A DNA stretch of 18,888 nucleotides from Tethybacter castelli (GCA_036679665.1 JAZHEJ010000068.1:1-18888); one strand, 5' to 3'; counted from the first letter of the stretch, positions 8,449 to 16,621 are shown. Numbers and translations: made by a program. Notes: generated from the sequence alone by a model not told the origin.

Positions 8449-9789
8449 TTAGTTGACCGTGGCCAATTCCCGATTGAGCGATGCAACCGCATCTTGGGCG
8501 CTGATTTCATCTTCGATGTACTGGCGCACAACCCGATTGATGATCTGGCTGTTGATGATCTTCGAAGCCAGCGACAACTGTCCTTCGCGCACTCCCCAAC
8601 GGTTGGCGGTTTCCAAACCGCTTACGATTTTGGTAATCGTCTCAGCCGGATACAACGCGGACAGCGGAGCTTTGCGATCAACCCCGACCGGCAATCTAGA
8701 CCACGCGTCAACGAATTTGGTCGACTGCGACGGGGTGCCGCGACGTACCGGAAACTTGCCCTCCGGCGCGATCGCCAGCGTCTTGGTGTAGCCGTCGTCC
8801 ATCGCGTAGGAGATGAACTCGGCCGCGACATCGGTACTCGCGTCGTTGGTTACGCCGAAATAACGGATATCGGCCCATGCCGCGCCGCGCGGGTTGGACG
8901 GGCCGGCAAACGTCGTCACCACATCGGTTTTACCGGCAAGCTCGGCTGAAGTCGGATCGGCATTAATCGTCGGCGGCGCCGAATCGCGCAAGCCGGCCAA
9001 CTCGTCAAGAATAAACGGCGACCAGATTATCATCGCCGCATTACCGGAAAAATAAAGTTCGCGCGACTGCTTCCAGAACAGCTCGCCCGGCGGTGAAGCC
9101 TTGGCTAGACGTTTGTAAAACTCAAGAGCTTCGACGGTGGCGTTGGTGTCAAGCGCTTTAAAACCGTTGTTGTCCACCGGTGAAATTCCATTGGCGAGCA
9201 ATACGTGCTCCAACACCTGACTCATAAAGTTTTCGTCGATCTTGGTGGCGGCGACAAAGCCGTACATTTCCGGCGGGTTGTGAAGGCGATTTACCGCGGT
9301 GACGATATCGGCGTAGGAATCCGGCGCATCCAGCCCCGCCGCGTCAAAGATGTCCTTGCGATAAACGATCATCTGCGTCCAGCCGTCCACCGGTACCGCG
9401 GCGGTTTTGCGGTCGTAGGAGGCCATCGACAGCGCCCCGGGCGCGAACGTGCCGGTGCCCAGATCGTTGACCAAATCATTGTTGGTGTCAACATCCAATA
9501 TGCCGGCTTCCGACCATGGCAAAACGTATTGCAACGGAAAATAAATCACGTCCGGCAAATCGCCGGCACCGAACGCCGCGGTCGCCCGCGTGCCCAGATC
9601 CTTTTCATCAACCGGGATCACCTCAACCGTGTGGCCGGTATTGTTTTTGAAGTCGTCGGCCATTTCTTGCTGTTTAGCCAGCCGATCCGGCTGGGTTTCG
9701 GTAGTCCAAAACCGGATGGTTTCCGCAACTGCGGCCCCGGACACAAAATATGCCAACAAAGCGGCAACAACTAATTTGTACTGTTTCAT
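8449..9789 (-). CDS. Extracellular sugar/solute-binding protein of an ABC transporter (family 1)
   Basis: 446 residues. A Sec signal peptide (MKQYKLVVAALLAYFVSGAA, cleavage likely after AVA at residue 22) directs it to the periplasm. The mature part begins ETIRFWTTE, and the two-lobed family 1 (MalE/UgpB-like) fold is indicated by DLPDVIYFP, YRKDIFDAAGLDAPDSYADI and the helical C-terminal lobe. It captures the substrate for the two permeases and the ATPase that follow. The start at 9789 is chosen over one six codons upstream because a GGGGAAAGAG ribosome-binding site lies a few bases before it and the signal peptide then starts normally. It is the first gene of the minus-strand operon; the following permease starts 53-95 bases downstream. 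The linked GH63-like glycosidase hints at a glycoside such as glucosyl- or mannosylglycerate, but that is inference. Confidence 0.85.
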   Translation of the reverse strand: MKQYKLVVAALLAYFVSGAAVAETIRFWTTETQPDRLAKQQEMADDFKNNTGHTVEVIPVDEKDLGTRATAAFGAGDLPDVIYFPLQYVLPWSEAGILDVDTNNDLVNDLGTGTFAPGALSMASYDRKTAAVPVDGWTQMIVYRKDIFDAAGLDAPDSYADIVTAVNRLHNPPEMYGFVAATKIDENFMSQVLEHVLLANGISPVDNNGFKALDTNATVEALEFYKRLAKASPPGELFWKQSRELYFSGNAAMIIWSPFILDELAGLRDSAPPTINADPTSAELAGKTDVVTTFAGPSNPRGAAWADIRYFGVTNDASTDVAAEFISYAMDDGYTKTLAIAPEGKFPVRRGTPSQSTKFVDAWSRLPVGVDRKAPLSALYPAETITKIVSGLETANRWGVREGQLSLASKIINSQIINRVVRQYIEDEISAQDAVASLNRELATVN

Positions 9790-9862
9790 ATCTGCTCTTT
9801 CCCCCAAGAATAAATAGTTTTCGGTATTCTAGCAGTTGTGGGCGCAATAACTTTACCCACGT

Positions 9863-11956
9863 TCAGGAGCCTCTATCATACGGATCGAATTTACGCAGGC
9901 GCAACGCGTTGCCAATCACCGATACTGACGACAAACTCATCGCCAGCGCCGCAACCATCGGCGACAGCAAAATTCCCCACAGCGGAAACAGTATACCCGC
10001 GGCCAGCGGTATGCCGGCGGTGTTGTAAGCGAATGCGAACCACAGATTTTGGCGGATATTGCGCATTGTCGCTTGAGCCAACCGGCGGGCGCGGACCACG
10101 CCGCCGATGTCCGGCTTTAGTANNNNNNNNNNGCGGTGCTTTGGATTTGATCTTGAGTTGCGATCAGACCGATGCACTCGTGGTCTTTGGCCACGAACAT
10201 CGCGGTCTTGCGACGTAAGCTCGGCTATTAGCCGCGCTTTGTCCGCCGGGCTTTGCTGCGCTTGCGCTTCTTCAATTTTGAGTTCACGCGCCACCGCATT
10301 GACAGTGTTCTCGCTGTCGCCGGACGCCATGATGATCCGTATCTTAGCGGCGCGCAAACTAGCCAGTGCGTCAGCGGCGGTGCTTTGGATTTGATCTTGA
10401 GTTGCGATCAGACCGATGCACTCGTGGTCTTTGGCCACGAACATCGCGGTCTTACCCTGCTTTTGGAGACGTTGGGCGGCGGAGGGCACATCCCCCAAAT
10501 CAATGTTCAGCTGGTTCATCAGCTCAAGGTTGCCCAGCGCGATCGCGTTCGCGCCGATTCGCCCGCGCACTCCTTTGCCGGTAAGCGCCTCAAAGTCATC
10601 GACCGTGGCAATGTCGATCTTACGCTCAAGCGCCGCGGCGGTGATCGCGTCAGCCAGCGGATGCTCTGATGAACGCTCCAGGGAACCTGCAACGATCAGC
10701 ACCTCACTTTCATCGCTGGCGGATACTGCGATGATATCGGTTACGGCCGGACGCCCTTCGGTCAAAGTCCCGGTTTTATCAACGACCAACGTATCCACGC
10801 GTGCCAAACGCTCCAGCGCATCTGCGTCTTTGATTAACACTCCGCAACTTGCGCCGCGACCCAACGCGACGGTTATCGACATCGGGGTGGCCAGACCCAA
10901 CGCGCACGGACAGGCGATGATCAGCACACTTACCGCCGCGGTTAGCGCATAGGCAATCGACGGCGCCGGCCCCCAGATCAGCCAGACTGTCAATGTCAGT
11001 ACCGCACCTGCGACCACCGCGGGTACAAACCAGCTTGCCACCTTATCGGCCAAGCCCTGGATCGGGGTGCGGCTACGCTGAGCTTTGGCGACCAGGGCGA
11101 CAATCTGGGCCAAAGTCGTGTCAGCGCCGATTTTGCGAGCGCGCATTACAAAGCTGCCGGATTGGTTGATGGTACCGCCGGTTACCTGCGCGCCGGCGGT
11201 TTTTTCGACCGGCAACGGTTCGCCGGTAAGCATGCTTTCGTCCACCGCCGACCTTCCTGACACGACTTCGCCATCCACCGGCACGCTAGAGCCCGGCAGG
11301 ACGCGCAGGTTGTCGTTGACGCGTACTTTTTCCAGCGGCACATCTTGATCACCTGCGGCATCCACCAACCGCGCGGTTTTGGGAGCAAGATTTAGCAAGG
11401 AGCGAATCGCATCGCCGGTGCGTTCGCGCGCGGAAAGCTCTAAAACCTGACCTACCAACACCAGCACAATGATCACCGCCGCCGATTCAAAATACACCGG
11501 CGGTAAGCCGTGGGCGACGCGAAGTCCGGCGGGAAACAAATCTGGCGCGATTACCGCAACCGCGCTGAACAAATATGCAGCGCCGGTGCCGGCGCTTATC
11601 AGTGTCCACATATTAGGACTGCGATTGATAATCGATGCCAGTCCGCGGCGGAAAAATGGCCTGCCGATCCACACCACCACCGGGGTTGCCAACACCAGTT
11701 GAAGCAGAAAAAACTCTCGCACCCCTATCCACTTGTCAATAGGCACTCCCAAATGTCGGGCCATTTCCGGCACCAGCACCGCCAGCGCTAGCGGAGCGCC
11801 TATTTTCAGCCGACGCAAAAAATCAACCAGTTCTGGGTTGACAGCGCTTTGCGCAGTCGGCACCATCGATTCCAGTGTCATGCCGCAGACCGGGCAGTCG
11901 CCAGGACGATCGGTCAGAACCTGAGGGTCCATCGGACAAGTGTAGCGTTGCTGCAT
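9863..11956 (-). CDS. copA: Copper-type P1B ATPase (CopA-like), missing a segment at an assembly gap
   Basis: Exports monovalent copper across the inner membrane with ATP. It begins with a heavy-metal-binding domain, YTCPMDPQV and CPVCGMTLE at residues 5-29; most relatives have CPMHP, so the histidine is replaced by aspartate. Then come membrane helices, the actuator loop TGEP at 244-247, the transmembrane metal site CPC at 349-351, the phosphorylation site DKTGT at 393-397, the HP motif at 432-433, and ASGDSENTV where most have TGDN. The hinge motif GDGxNDxPAL should follow TSQ at about 583 but is absent, because ten N (10123-10132) and a duplicated 77-mer replace about 45 codons. The gene then resumes in GGVVRARRLAQATMRNIRQN. 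The loss is an assembly fault, not proof of inactivation. It starts seven bases after the methyltransferase stop, so the two may be co-transcribed. Confidence 0.88.
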   Translation of the reverse strand: MQQRYTCPMDPQVLTDRPGDCPVCGMTLESMVPTAQSAVNPELVDFLRRLKIGAPLALAVLVPEMARHLGVPIDKWIGVREFFLLQLVLATPVVVWIGRPFFRRGLASIINRSPNMWTLISAGTGAAYLFSAVAVIAPDLFPAGLRVAHGLPPVYFESAAVIIVLVLVGQVLELSARERTGDAIRSLLNLAPKTARLVDAAGDQDVPLEKVRVNDNLRVLPGSSVPVDGEVVSGRSAVDESMLTGEPLPVEKTAGAQVTGGTINQSGSFVMRARKIGADTTLAQIVALVAKAQRSRTPIQGLADKVASWFVPAVVAGAVLTLTVWLIWGPAPSIAYALTAAVSVLIIACPCALGLATPMSITVALGRGASCGVLIKDADALERLARVDTLVVDKTGTLTEGRPAVTDIIAVSASDESEVLIVAGSLERSSEHPLADAITAAALERKIDIATVDDFEALTGKGVRGRIGANAIALGNLELMNQLNIDLGDVPSAAQRLQKQGKTAMFVAKDHECIGLIATQDQIQSTAADALASLRAAKIRIIMASGDSENTVNAVARELKIEEAQAQQSPADKARLIAELTSQDRDVRGQRPRVHRSDRNSRSNPKHRXXXXLKPDIGGVVRARRLAQATMRNIRQNLWFAFAYNTAGIPLAAGILFPLWGILLSPMVAALAMSLSSVSVIGNALRLRKFDPYDRGS
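10123..10453. other. Scaffold gap followed by a 77-nt loop repeat
   Basis: Ten N lie at 10123-10132. Bases 10133-10209 recur exactly at 10377-10453. The join at 10210 links codons for ELTSQ to the GKTAM site 81 residues earlier in the protein, in the wrong frame. The true CopA sequence at this place normally reads GKTVAMVGDG, so similarity between two GKT(V)AM sites in one gene probably made a chimeric path. Confidence 0.88.
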
Positions 11957-11963
11957 AGCCTAC

Positions 11964-12566
11964 CTAGGAAAGCTGAAAAGCGACTTTGGTCCAGCTCACT
12001 CCCTTTCGCTTTAACAAATCTTCTTCTTTTACGCTACGTATGATTTTTAAACCAGAAGACGCAGCCATTTTTTTGATTTCTTCCAGCGACACATCAAACA
12101 TGTTTCGTTTTGTTTCAAAGAGACCGTGCCGCAGGGTAATGACAAGTATTCCAGATGGATTTAGCAGGCCGATCAGATTTTGTAGCGCCTTAAGCCTGGT
12201 AGATGCAGGTAAATGCATCCAAACTGCATATACGGTAATTAAATCAAAATGTAATTCTTCACGTAGCAGCTTACGCAAATCAGGTAATGAATCATCAATC
12301 CATCTTACCTGTGCGTCCGGGTGCAATCGCTCGGCTTCAGAACGCATCGCTTGCGACGGCTCAGCTGCAATTACATCATAACCCTTCTTTGCAAGCCAAT
12401 TTGTATCCCTGCCACTTCCTGCTCCCACATCCAAAATGGTAGCTGGTAAATCAGGCAACAAATCAATTATCCAGTGATGAAGTTTGTCAGCCGAAAGCTG
12501 TTCGTAACCACTCGACGCGCTCTGAGCATTTGCATCATACCAACTGGTACTCATCGACTCAACCAT
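11964..12566 (-). CDS. Class I SAM-dependent methyltransferase
   Basis: 200 residues with a seven-strand methyltransferase core: motif I ILDVGAGSGRD at about residues 44-54 binds SAM, VIAAEPS is the acidic end of strand 2, FDLITVYAVWMHLP is motif IV/post-IV, and LLNPSGILVITLRHG is motif VI. The substrate is unknown; size and sequence fit small-molecule (Methyltransf_11/25-like) enzymes. Base composition is more AT-rich than in the copA-like gene downstream and resembles the phage-like DNA on its other side. The start may be 12566 or the in-frame ATG at 12554; neither has a strong ribosome-binding site. An inverted repeat lies directly upstream. Confidence 0.8.
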   Translation of the reverse strand: MVESMSTSWYDANAQSASSGYEQLSADKLHHWIIDLLPDLPATILDVGAGSGRDTNWLAKKGYDVIAAEPSQAMRSEAERLHPDAQVRWIDDSLPDLRKLLREELHFDLITVYAVWMHLPASTRLKALQNLIGLLNPSGILVITLRHGLFETKRNMFDVSLEEIKKMAASSGLKIIRSVKEEDLLKRKGVSWTKVAFQLS

Positions 12567-12573
12567 TCTTATA

Positions 12574-12595
12574 CATAATTTTGTAATAAATTATG
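12574..12595. promoter_or_regulatory. Perfect 8-bp inverted repeat upstream of the methyltransferase
   Basis: CATAATTT and AAATTATG form perfect 8-bp arms separated by six bases, seven bases before the methyltransferase ATG at 12566. Its size and position suit a dimeric repressor operator or part of the promoter. The surroundings are AT-rich, so chance is possible; no regulator can be assigned. Confidence 0.3.
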
Positions 12596-12663
12596 ACATT
12601 TAGTGCACTTGAATATACATGGAAAACCCATCTTCTAAGCAAAACCCAACAGTTTTTTAGGCG

Positions 12664-12814
12664 ATAGACACCTTCGTATGCACGGGTAATACATCGGGAT
12701 TGCCGTCGCCGTCAAAGTTATCAACGAAACACCTTCGTATGCACGAAGAAGATAACTTCTGCAAATTCCAACCTTTGGGGCCGTCGGAAACACTCCCGTA
12801 AGCACGGGAAAGAA
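12664..12814 (-). CRISPR. Degenerate CRISPR tract: three repeats at an exact 61-nt period
   Basis: Three 29-nt units lie at 12664-12692, 12725-12753 and 12786-12814, each 61 bases apart, leaving two 32-nt spacers (12693-12724, 12754-12785). All share the core CGTATGCACG or CGTAAGCACG with the array at 18744. They differ from it and from each other at several positions each. Two units keep a perfect 5-bp stem although the bases changed: CTTCG/CGAAG in the second and TCCCG/CGGGA in the third, against CCCCG/CGGGG in the right-hand array. The 29/32 geometry and the GT-x-TTCCC-like reading on the minus strand match type I-E. A still weaker resemblance appears just left, at about 12601-12629 (about 13 of 29 positions). 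No leader or cas gene adjoins it. Confidence 0.7.
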
Positions 12815-12834
12815 AGTAGCCGATGCCAAGTCAG

Positions 12835-13588
12835 CACCGCCCAGCGCAAAATATTAACTCGCATTCGCTTTTAAATATTCCAAACTCTTATCTCAATTCA
12901 TGAACCAACAACGCGATCTTAAATCAGTCGATGTCAACGAACAAATTAATAACAACTTTTTCTCTACTTCTTGTCGCTGTCTTCACACTGTGTTTGATTT
13001 AATCTTAAGTTGTATTCAGCAGTAGTGTCCGGTTTCGGTGCACGATGACTTACATGAGACATAGCGACATCTATCCTGTAATAAACGGCTTTAAAATTGT
13101 TATAAAAGCAAAGTCTTTTTGCATGCATCTTGTTATATTATTCTTTACTCTTCAATCTTTTTAGCGCTAAATGTCAAGCGCATTTAGTAAGTCTTTTAGG
13201 AAGTTTTTTCTTTCAACCTTCATAAGCACGTAAACCTTTCTGTTTCCGCTTCATGTTTTCTCATTTAAGTCTGGATTTTGTTATGAAAAGCGCACAACGC
13301 ACGTTTTTTTAAAGCAACCATTTTGTTATAACTGCGAACACACAGCACCGAGGTGCAATAGAGATTTTGAGATCGATGAAAAACGTAAATGCCGACACAC
13401 TTTGGCGCTAGGCTTTCAAGAAAATATGAGTATATTAAACACGGAAAATCTGTTAGGGATTACCATATTGCGAGACACCAGAGCGAATGCCGAAACTGTG
13501 CAAACGTAGGAAACGGAATGCAAAGACGACTTCAAGCTAGTGCGCTCATCGTACAGGCAAGTAAACGACCTAAAGATCGCTAATAGAT
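12835..13588. other. Gene-free AT-rich interval
   Basis: No convincing coding sequence is seen between the CRISPR relic and the phage genes. Frames are short and of unnatural composition. It contains a 7-bp hairpin (listed separately), several T-rich tracts, and at about 13210-13238 a stretch with CCTTCATAAGCACG that resembles a decayed CRISPR repeat, about 15 of 20 core positions like the unit at 12725. That site lies 424 bases from 12786, three short of seven 61-nt periods, so it may be a leftover of a longer array. Confidence 0.4.
13167..13187. terminator. Hairpin, possible terminator
   Basis: CTAAATG (13167-13173) pairs perfectly with CATTTAG (13181-13187) around a 7-nt loop. It is AT-rich and has no clean U-run on either strand, so a terminator role for the minus-strand phage genes about 400 bases away is only a suggestion. 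Confidence 0.2.
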
Positions 13589-15444
13589 TTAATGAATATT
13601 ATGACCCGTGTCGTTTTGCATGAAATCGCTCAGCGACATTTCCACCGCGCGACACACACAATTCGCAAAAAGTACGGAATCTACAGATCTAGCTGTTGGA
13701 GCACTCTTTAATACTTTGGAGTAATCTATTGCCTCAAATTGAGTGTTTTGCAAAATGTTTATTAATGATTTATGGTTGCGCGCAATCCATATTTTTTCGG
13801 CTGTCGGAGATGATTTACCAGACTTGCCGTACAAATAGTCGTGTGTTTTAATCCCCAAATACGACAACAACTTTACCGCTTCGTGAGAAGTCATATCTTC
13901 CTTCAACTCAATATCTCCTCCTTGCGCTTTAGAAACTAAAGCTCCAAGCGAAACCAAATGTTTTTTGAAAGACCGTTTTTTCTTTTCTTGATCATTTTTA
14001 TCATTACCTTGGTGTAAAAAAGGACTCACATCAACCTTCTTGTTGCGCAGCAGTTTCAACAAAACCTGATAGTCGTACAACAACTCGGTTGATAGGATCT
14101 TACGATCGCGTTTTGCTTGGGTAAAAATTTCCTTCATATCAAACTCGTTCGGCAGTCGCCCGTCGCGTATGACGACCTGCGTCGCGAGCAACGCGGCGGT
14201 GACGTTCGCATCGCGGTCTTCGATGCCTTGCATCAGAGCAGCTTCGATTCCATACTGTGCTGCGGCAAGTAATTTGGCTTGATTGTGCATTATCCAGTGT
14301 AAAAACAAACGCGACGGCGCTGGATGATCTCGCAACCACTTGTTATCCCGATTCAAATTCACACGATAATCCACTAGTCTCCTGCCATACGCGCTCTTCA
14401 TTTTAATCTGCACTATCCTGCTCATATTTGACGACGGCATGATTTTCTTTCCAATTGACGAAAAACCCATCATCGATGTGATGCTCGATCCAACCACTTC
14501 CTTGAAGCTTTTGGAATCAGCTTTTACCAAAGTTTGTTCCGATGTATTGGTTGAAATTCTGAACAGCTTCATAATATTTTTTCTGGTTAATACGCTCACC
14601 TTCGATTTCAGCTTCATATTCATCGATCAAAATCGCAACCGCGTCGTTCATCAACTCTCGTCTAACCTTGGCTTCAGAGATTCCCGTGAAATGTCTGAGT
14701 AAAGTTTTACCAAGTAATTTATGTAAAAAGTAGTTGATGAATGTGTCCTTGGCCTCTTGGCTTTCACCAAGCAACCACATCCCCGGACGAACATTAAGCA
14801 AACCGCACAATGGAGCAAGCAGCATCCAGCCCAGCATCAACATCGCGTCGGTGTGAGTAGCAAATAGAACATTTTGGATGCCTTCATAGACTTTGCGAGC
14901 AAAGTCGTTATCCGGCTTTTCATTCGGATTGCCCCAATCTATTTCCGGCTTGTTAATCCAAATTTCATTTCTGTCACCCAATGCGTCAAGTTTAAATTGT
15001 TGACGGTTGATTATCAGTTGCTCACCTGTATAACAAATCGGCATTTTCCTGCCATTGATTTCAATCCAATGCCAACCTCTGCCGCGAACACGATTTGTGT
15101 CAAACACGCCTAGTTTTTTTAGCTTGCTGCACCAATTTATCTTGCAATTGCTCTTTGCGCGCTCCAGTGAAAACAAGCTTGGTTGATGATAGTTGAATAT
15201 TAAGTTGTTCGCACCACCAATCAAGCGGAGCCATGGCTAAGAATAAACCCTTGATATAATGCTTTGTAATTCGATATTGTTGGAGGGTCGCGGTTTTCTT
15301 TTCTAAATAAACTATATGACCGCCATCAAAACCCAACAGCCGATAATGCGTGTTGTTGCCCAGTGTTTCTTCAGGCAACGCGTTGCTAGTATTGATCTCA
15401 TCAAGGATGCTAGACTTAATCAATGAACAGCGAGCTTTGAACAA
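13589..15444 (-). pseudogene. Phage primase/helicase-type ATPase, two +1 frameshifts and a degraded Walker A
   Basis: Three overlapping frames make one protein of about 617 residues. Part 1 (15444 to about 15115): YRLLGFDGGHIVYLEKK and MAPLDWWCEQL. Part 2 (to about 14560): LGVFDTNRVRGRGWHW, MLLAPLCGLLNVRPGMWLLG, then GESQEAKD (14745-14768) where relatives have a G-x4-GK-T/S P-loop, and Walker B AVAILIDEYE (14613-14642). Part 3 (to 13589): TSEQTLVKADSKSF, SRIVQIKMKS and a long helical tail. The order matches the P4/SF3-like helicase half of prophage primase-helicases, which reads APLxWWE, then GVFDPxRxRGRG, then APICGALxWRPHxWL, P-loop, DE. The lysine of the P-loop remains, but GKT has become AKD, so ATP binding is doubtful. 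The first shift sits in an A7 run, the second near 14560 has no long homopolymer. The part 1 start is TTG; the frame is open about 75 bases further up. Confidence 0.65.
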
Positions 15445-15490
15445 TCTGAAAATAGTTTTGTGATCGCGTTCGCTTTTTTCGGTGAAAAAA

Positions 15491-16418
15491 TCATAGCTGC
15501 GGTAAGATCTGTTTGGTTACTGGAAAGGCTAGCTGGATGCGTCCGCATCCTTTTGCCTTGCTAGTAACCGCACCGCAACGCATACTGCTTACTATTAACC
15601 ACAATTTCTTTTCTGAAATCCATTTAACTTCGATAAAATTGCCATATTCTGTCGCCACGCCAATAGCATCTTTGTGCCACACCAGCATATCACGCCGATT
15701 GCCAGTCTTCGGCAGTCCCCCCCCCCTCCACCGTTTCGTAAGAGTCAAGAAAGTGTAATTCAAATCCCAGATACTTTCTCGGCAACCCATTTCTTTTAAA
15801 CCAAGGTTCGATTTTCATCAGTTCCTCGCGGGCATAAGCATCCATGATGATGTGCCTATTTGTTTCTGGAATATTGGCTTCTGTAAGCATGCATTGGGCT
15901 TGAAGCAACTTGTCAAGTGTTACACCCTTGCGTTTGTGAGTAATATTGAAACCATCGGTATCAGCCGCTTTAAGCCCGTCATCAATGGCATCAATCATGA
16001 TCTGATCCCGTCGCTCGCGCAAAGCGCGCATAACCGCCATGACTACATTGACCAATCGTGACGAAAATATGTCACCAACTAGCTCCCTGTCGCAAAAAGG
16101 ACTGTAGATACTAACATCATATTCGATCAAGTTGCACTCGACGATAATCTCGGAGTAGATCGGTATGTTCTGCAAGTTTGGCGACGACTTCTTGTGTGCC
16201 ACGACAGTATTTAGGCCGAAGTTAAAACTAGTATCGGTGCCGTATTTATCCGTATTCTTGTATCTGTTATACTTTTTCTTTTTTTCTTGAACTTTCTCAA
16301 ATATCAAGTTGTGGTGATGGTTGGCGTAGCAAACCAATCCTTCATTATTAATGTCCGCTACATAGATCGATAATAACTTATGTAATAAATTTTGCTTTTT
16401 TGTGGCTACAGTGTTCAT
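15491..16418 (-). pseudogene. Divergent phage major capsid protein, frameshifted in a G10 tract
   Basis: A strong ribosome-binding site (TAGGAG) precedes the ATG at 16418. Residues 1-234 and, in the +1 frame, about 74 more form a protein of about 308 residues, the normal size for phage coat proteins of the Phage_capsid_2-like group. Landmarks in order: KSSPNLQNIP and IIVECNLIEYDVSI (the DTP...RRRV-x-L-x-DY-x-W region), ALRERRDQIMIDAIDDGL (the A-x-R-x-x-D-x-x-I-x-x-A helix), GVTLDKLLQAQCMLTEANIP (the LT-x-x-KLL-x-A-x-x-L helix), RHIIMDAYAREEL, KYLGFELHFLDSY (the LGF-x-F-x-x-S strand), then after the shift RRDMLVWHKDAIGVATEYG and SSMRCGAVTSKA (the GATR-like end). The frame breaks exactly at ten G (15717-15726 on the plus strand); nine would make it whole. 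The N-terminal arm is shorter and more basic than usual. The next phage gene begins only about 47 bases downstream. Confidence 0.68.
15717..15726 (-). repeat. G10 homopolymer inside the capsid gene
   Basis: Ten consecutive C on the plus strand (G on the coding strand) lie at the point where the capsid reading frame switches. Such a tract is prone to slippage in replication, transcription and sequencing. Loss of one base fuses the two halves in frame. Confidence 0.9.
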
Positions 16419-16549
16419 TGTTGTCTTCTCCTACAAAAATTATATTCAATTTGTTATCAACCAGATTTCTCGCAAAAGGTGCCACTCACAGCGAGCAAGC
16501 AAAAAGTTGCCCATCAACGTTGGATGAACTTTAAATAAAAATAAACTGT

Positions 16550-16576
16550 ATTATATATCTAACTTCAAAAGAACAA
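16550..16576 (-). promoter_or_regulatory. Possible sigma-70 promoter of the capsid gene
   Basis: On the minus strand a perfect TATAAT (16550-16555) is preceded 15 bases upstream by TTGTTC (16571-16576). The spacing is two short of ideal. It lies about 130 bases upstream of the capsid ATG in an AT-rich leader, so chance matches are likely. Confidence 0.3.
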
Positions 16577-16621
16577 AATAAACAACTAACAAACGTATTT
16601 TCATCATGTTGTCAACTTTTT

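Noticed and set aside
9205..9774. 189-codon plus-strand open frame
   Set aside because: It is antisense to the signal-peptide-bearing binding protein and has no recognisable domain or ribosome-binding site.
3207..10453. 77-nt direct repeats as biological repeats or recombination sites
   Set aside because: Identical length at three unrelated loci, always next to N-runs, and nonsensical protein joins show they are assembly k-mers.
12635..12829. 64-codon minus-strand open frame
   Set aside because: It runs across three CRISPR repeats and two spacers; the 61-nt period is not a multiple of three, so it is not a coding repeat.
13389..13583. 64-codon plus-strand open frame
   Set aside because: Unnatural composition, no ribosome-binding site, no similarity recognised; probably chance in the intergenic stretch.
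15112..15121. Programmed -1 frameshifting at the A7 run (contains A AAA AAC) in the helicase gene
   Set aside because: Restoring the frame needs a +1 shift, and the heptamer is not in the phase required for -1 slippage. Transcriptional slippage or a base insertion fits better.
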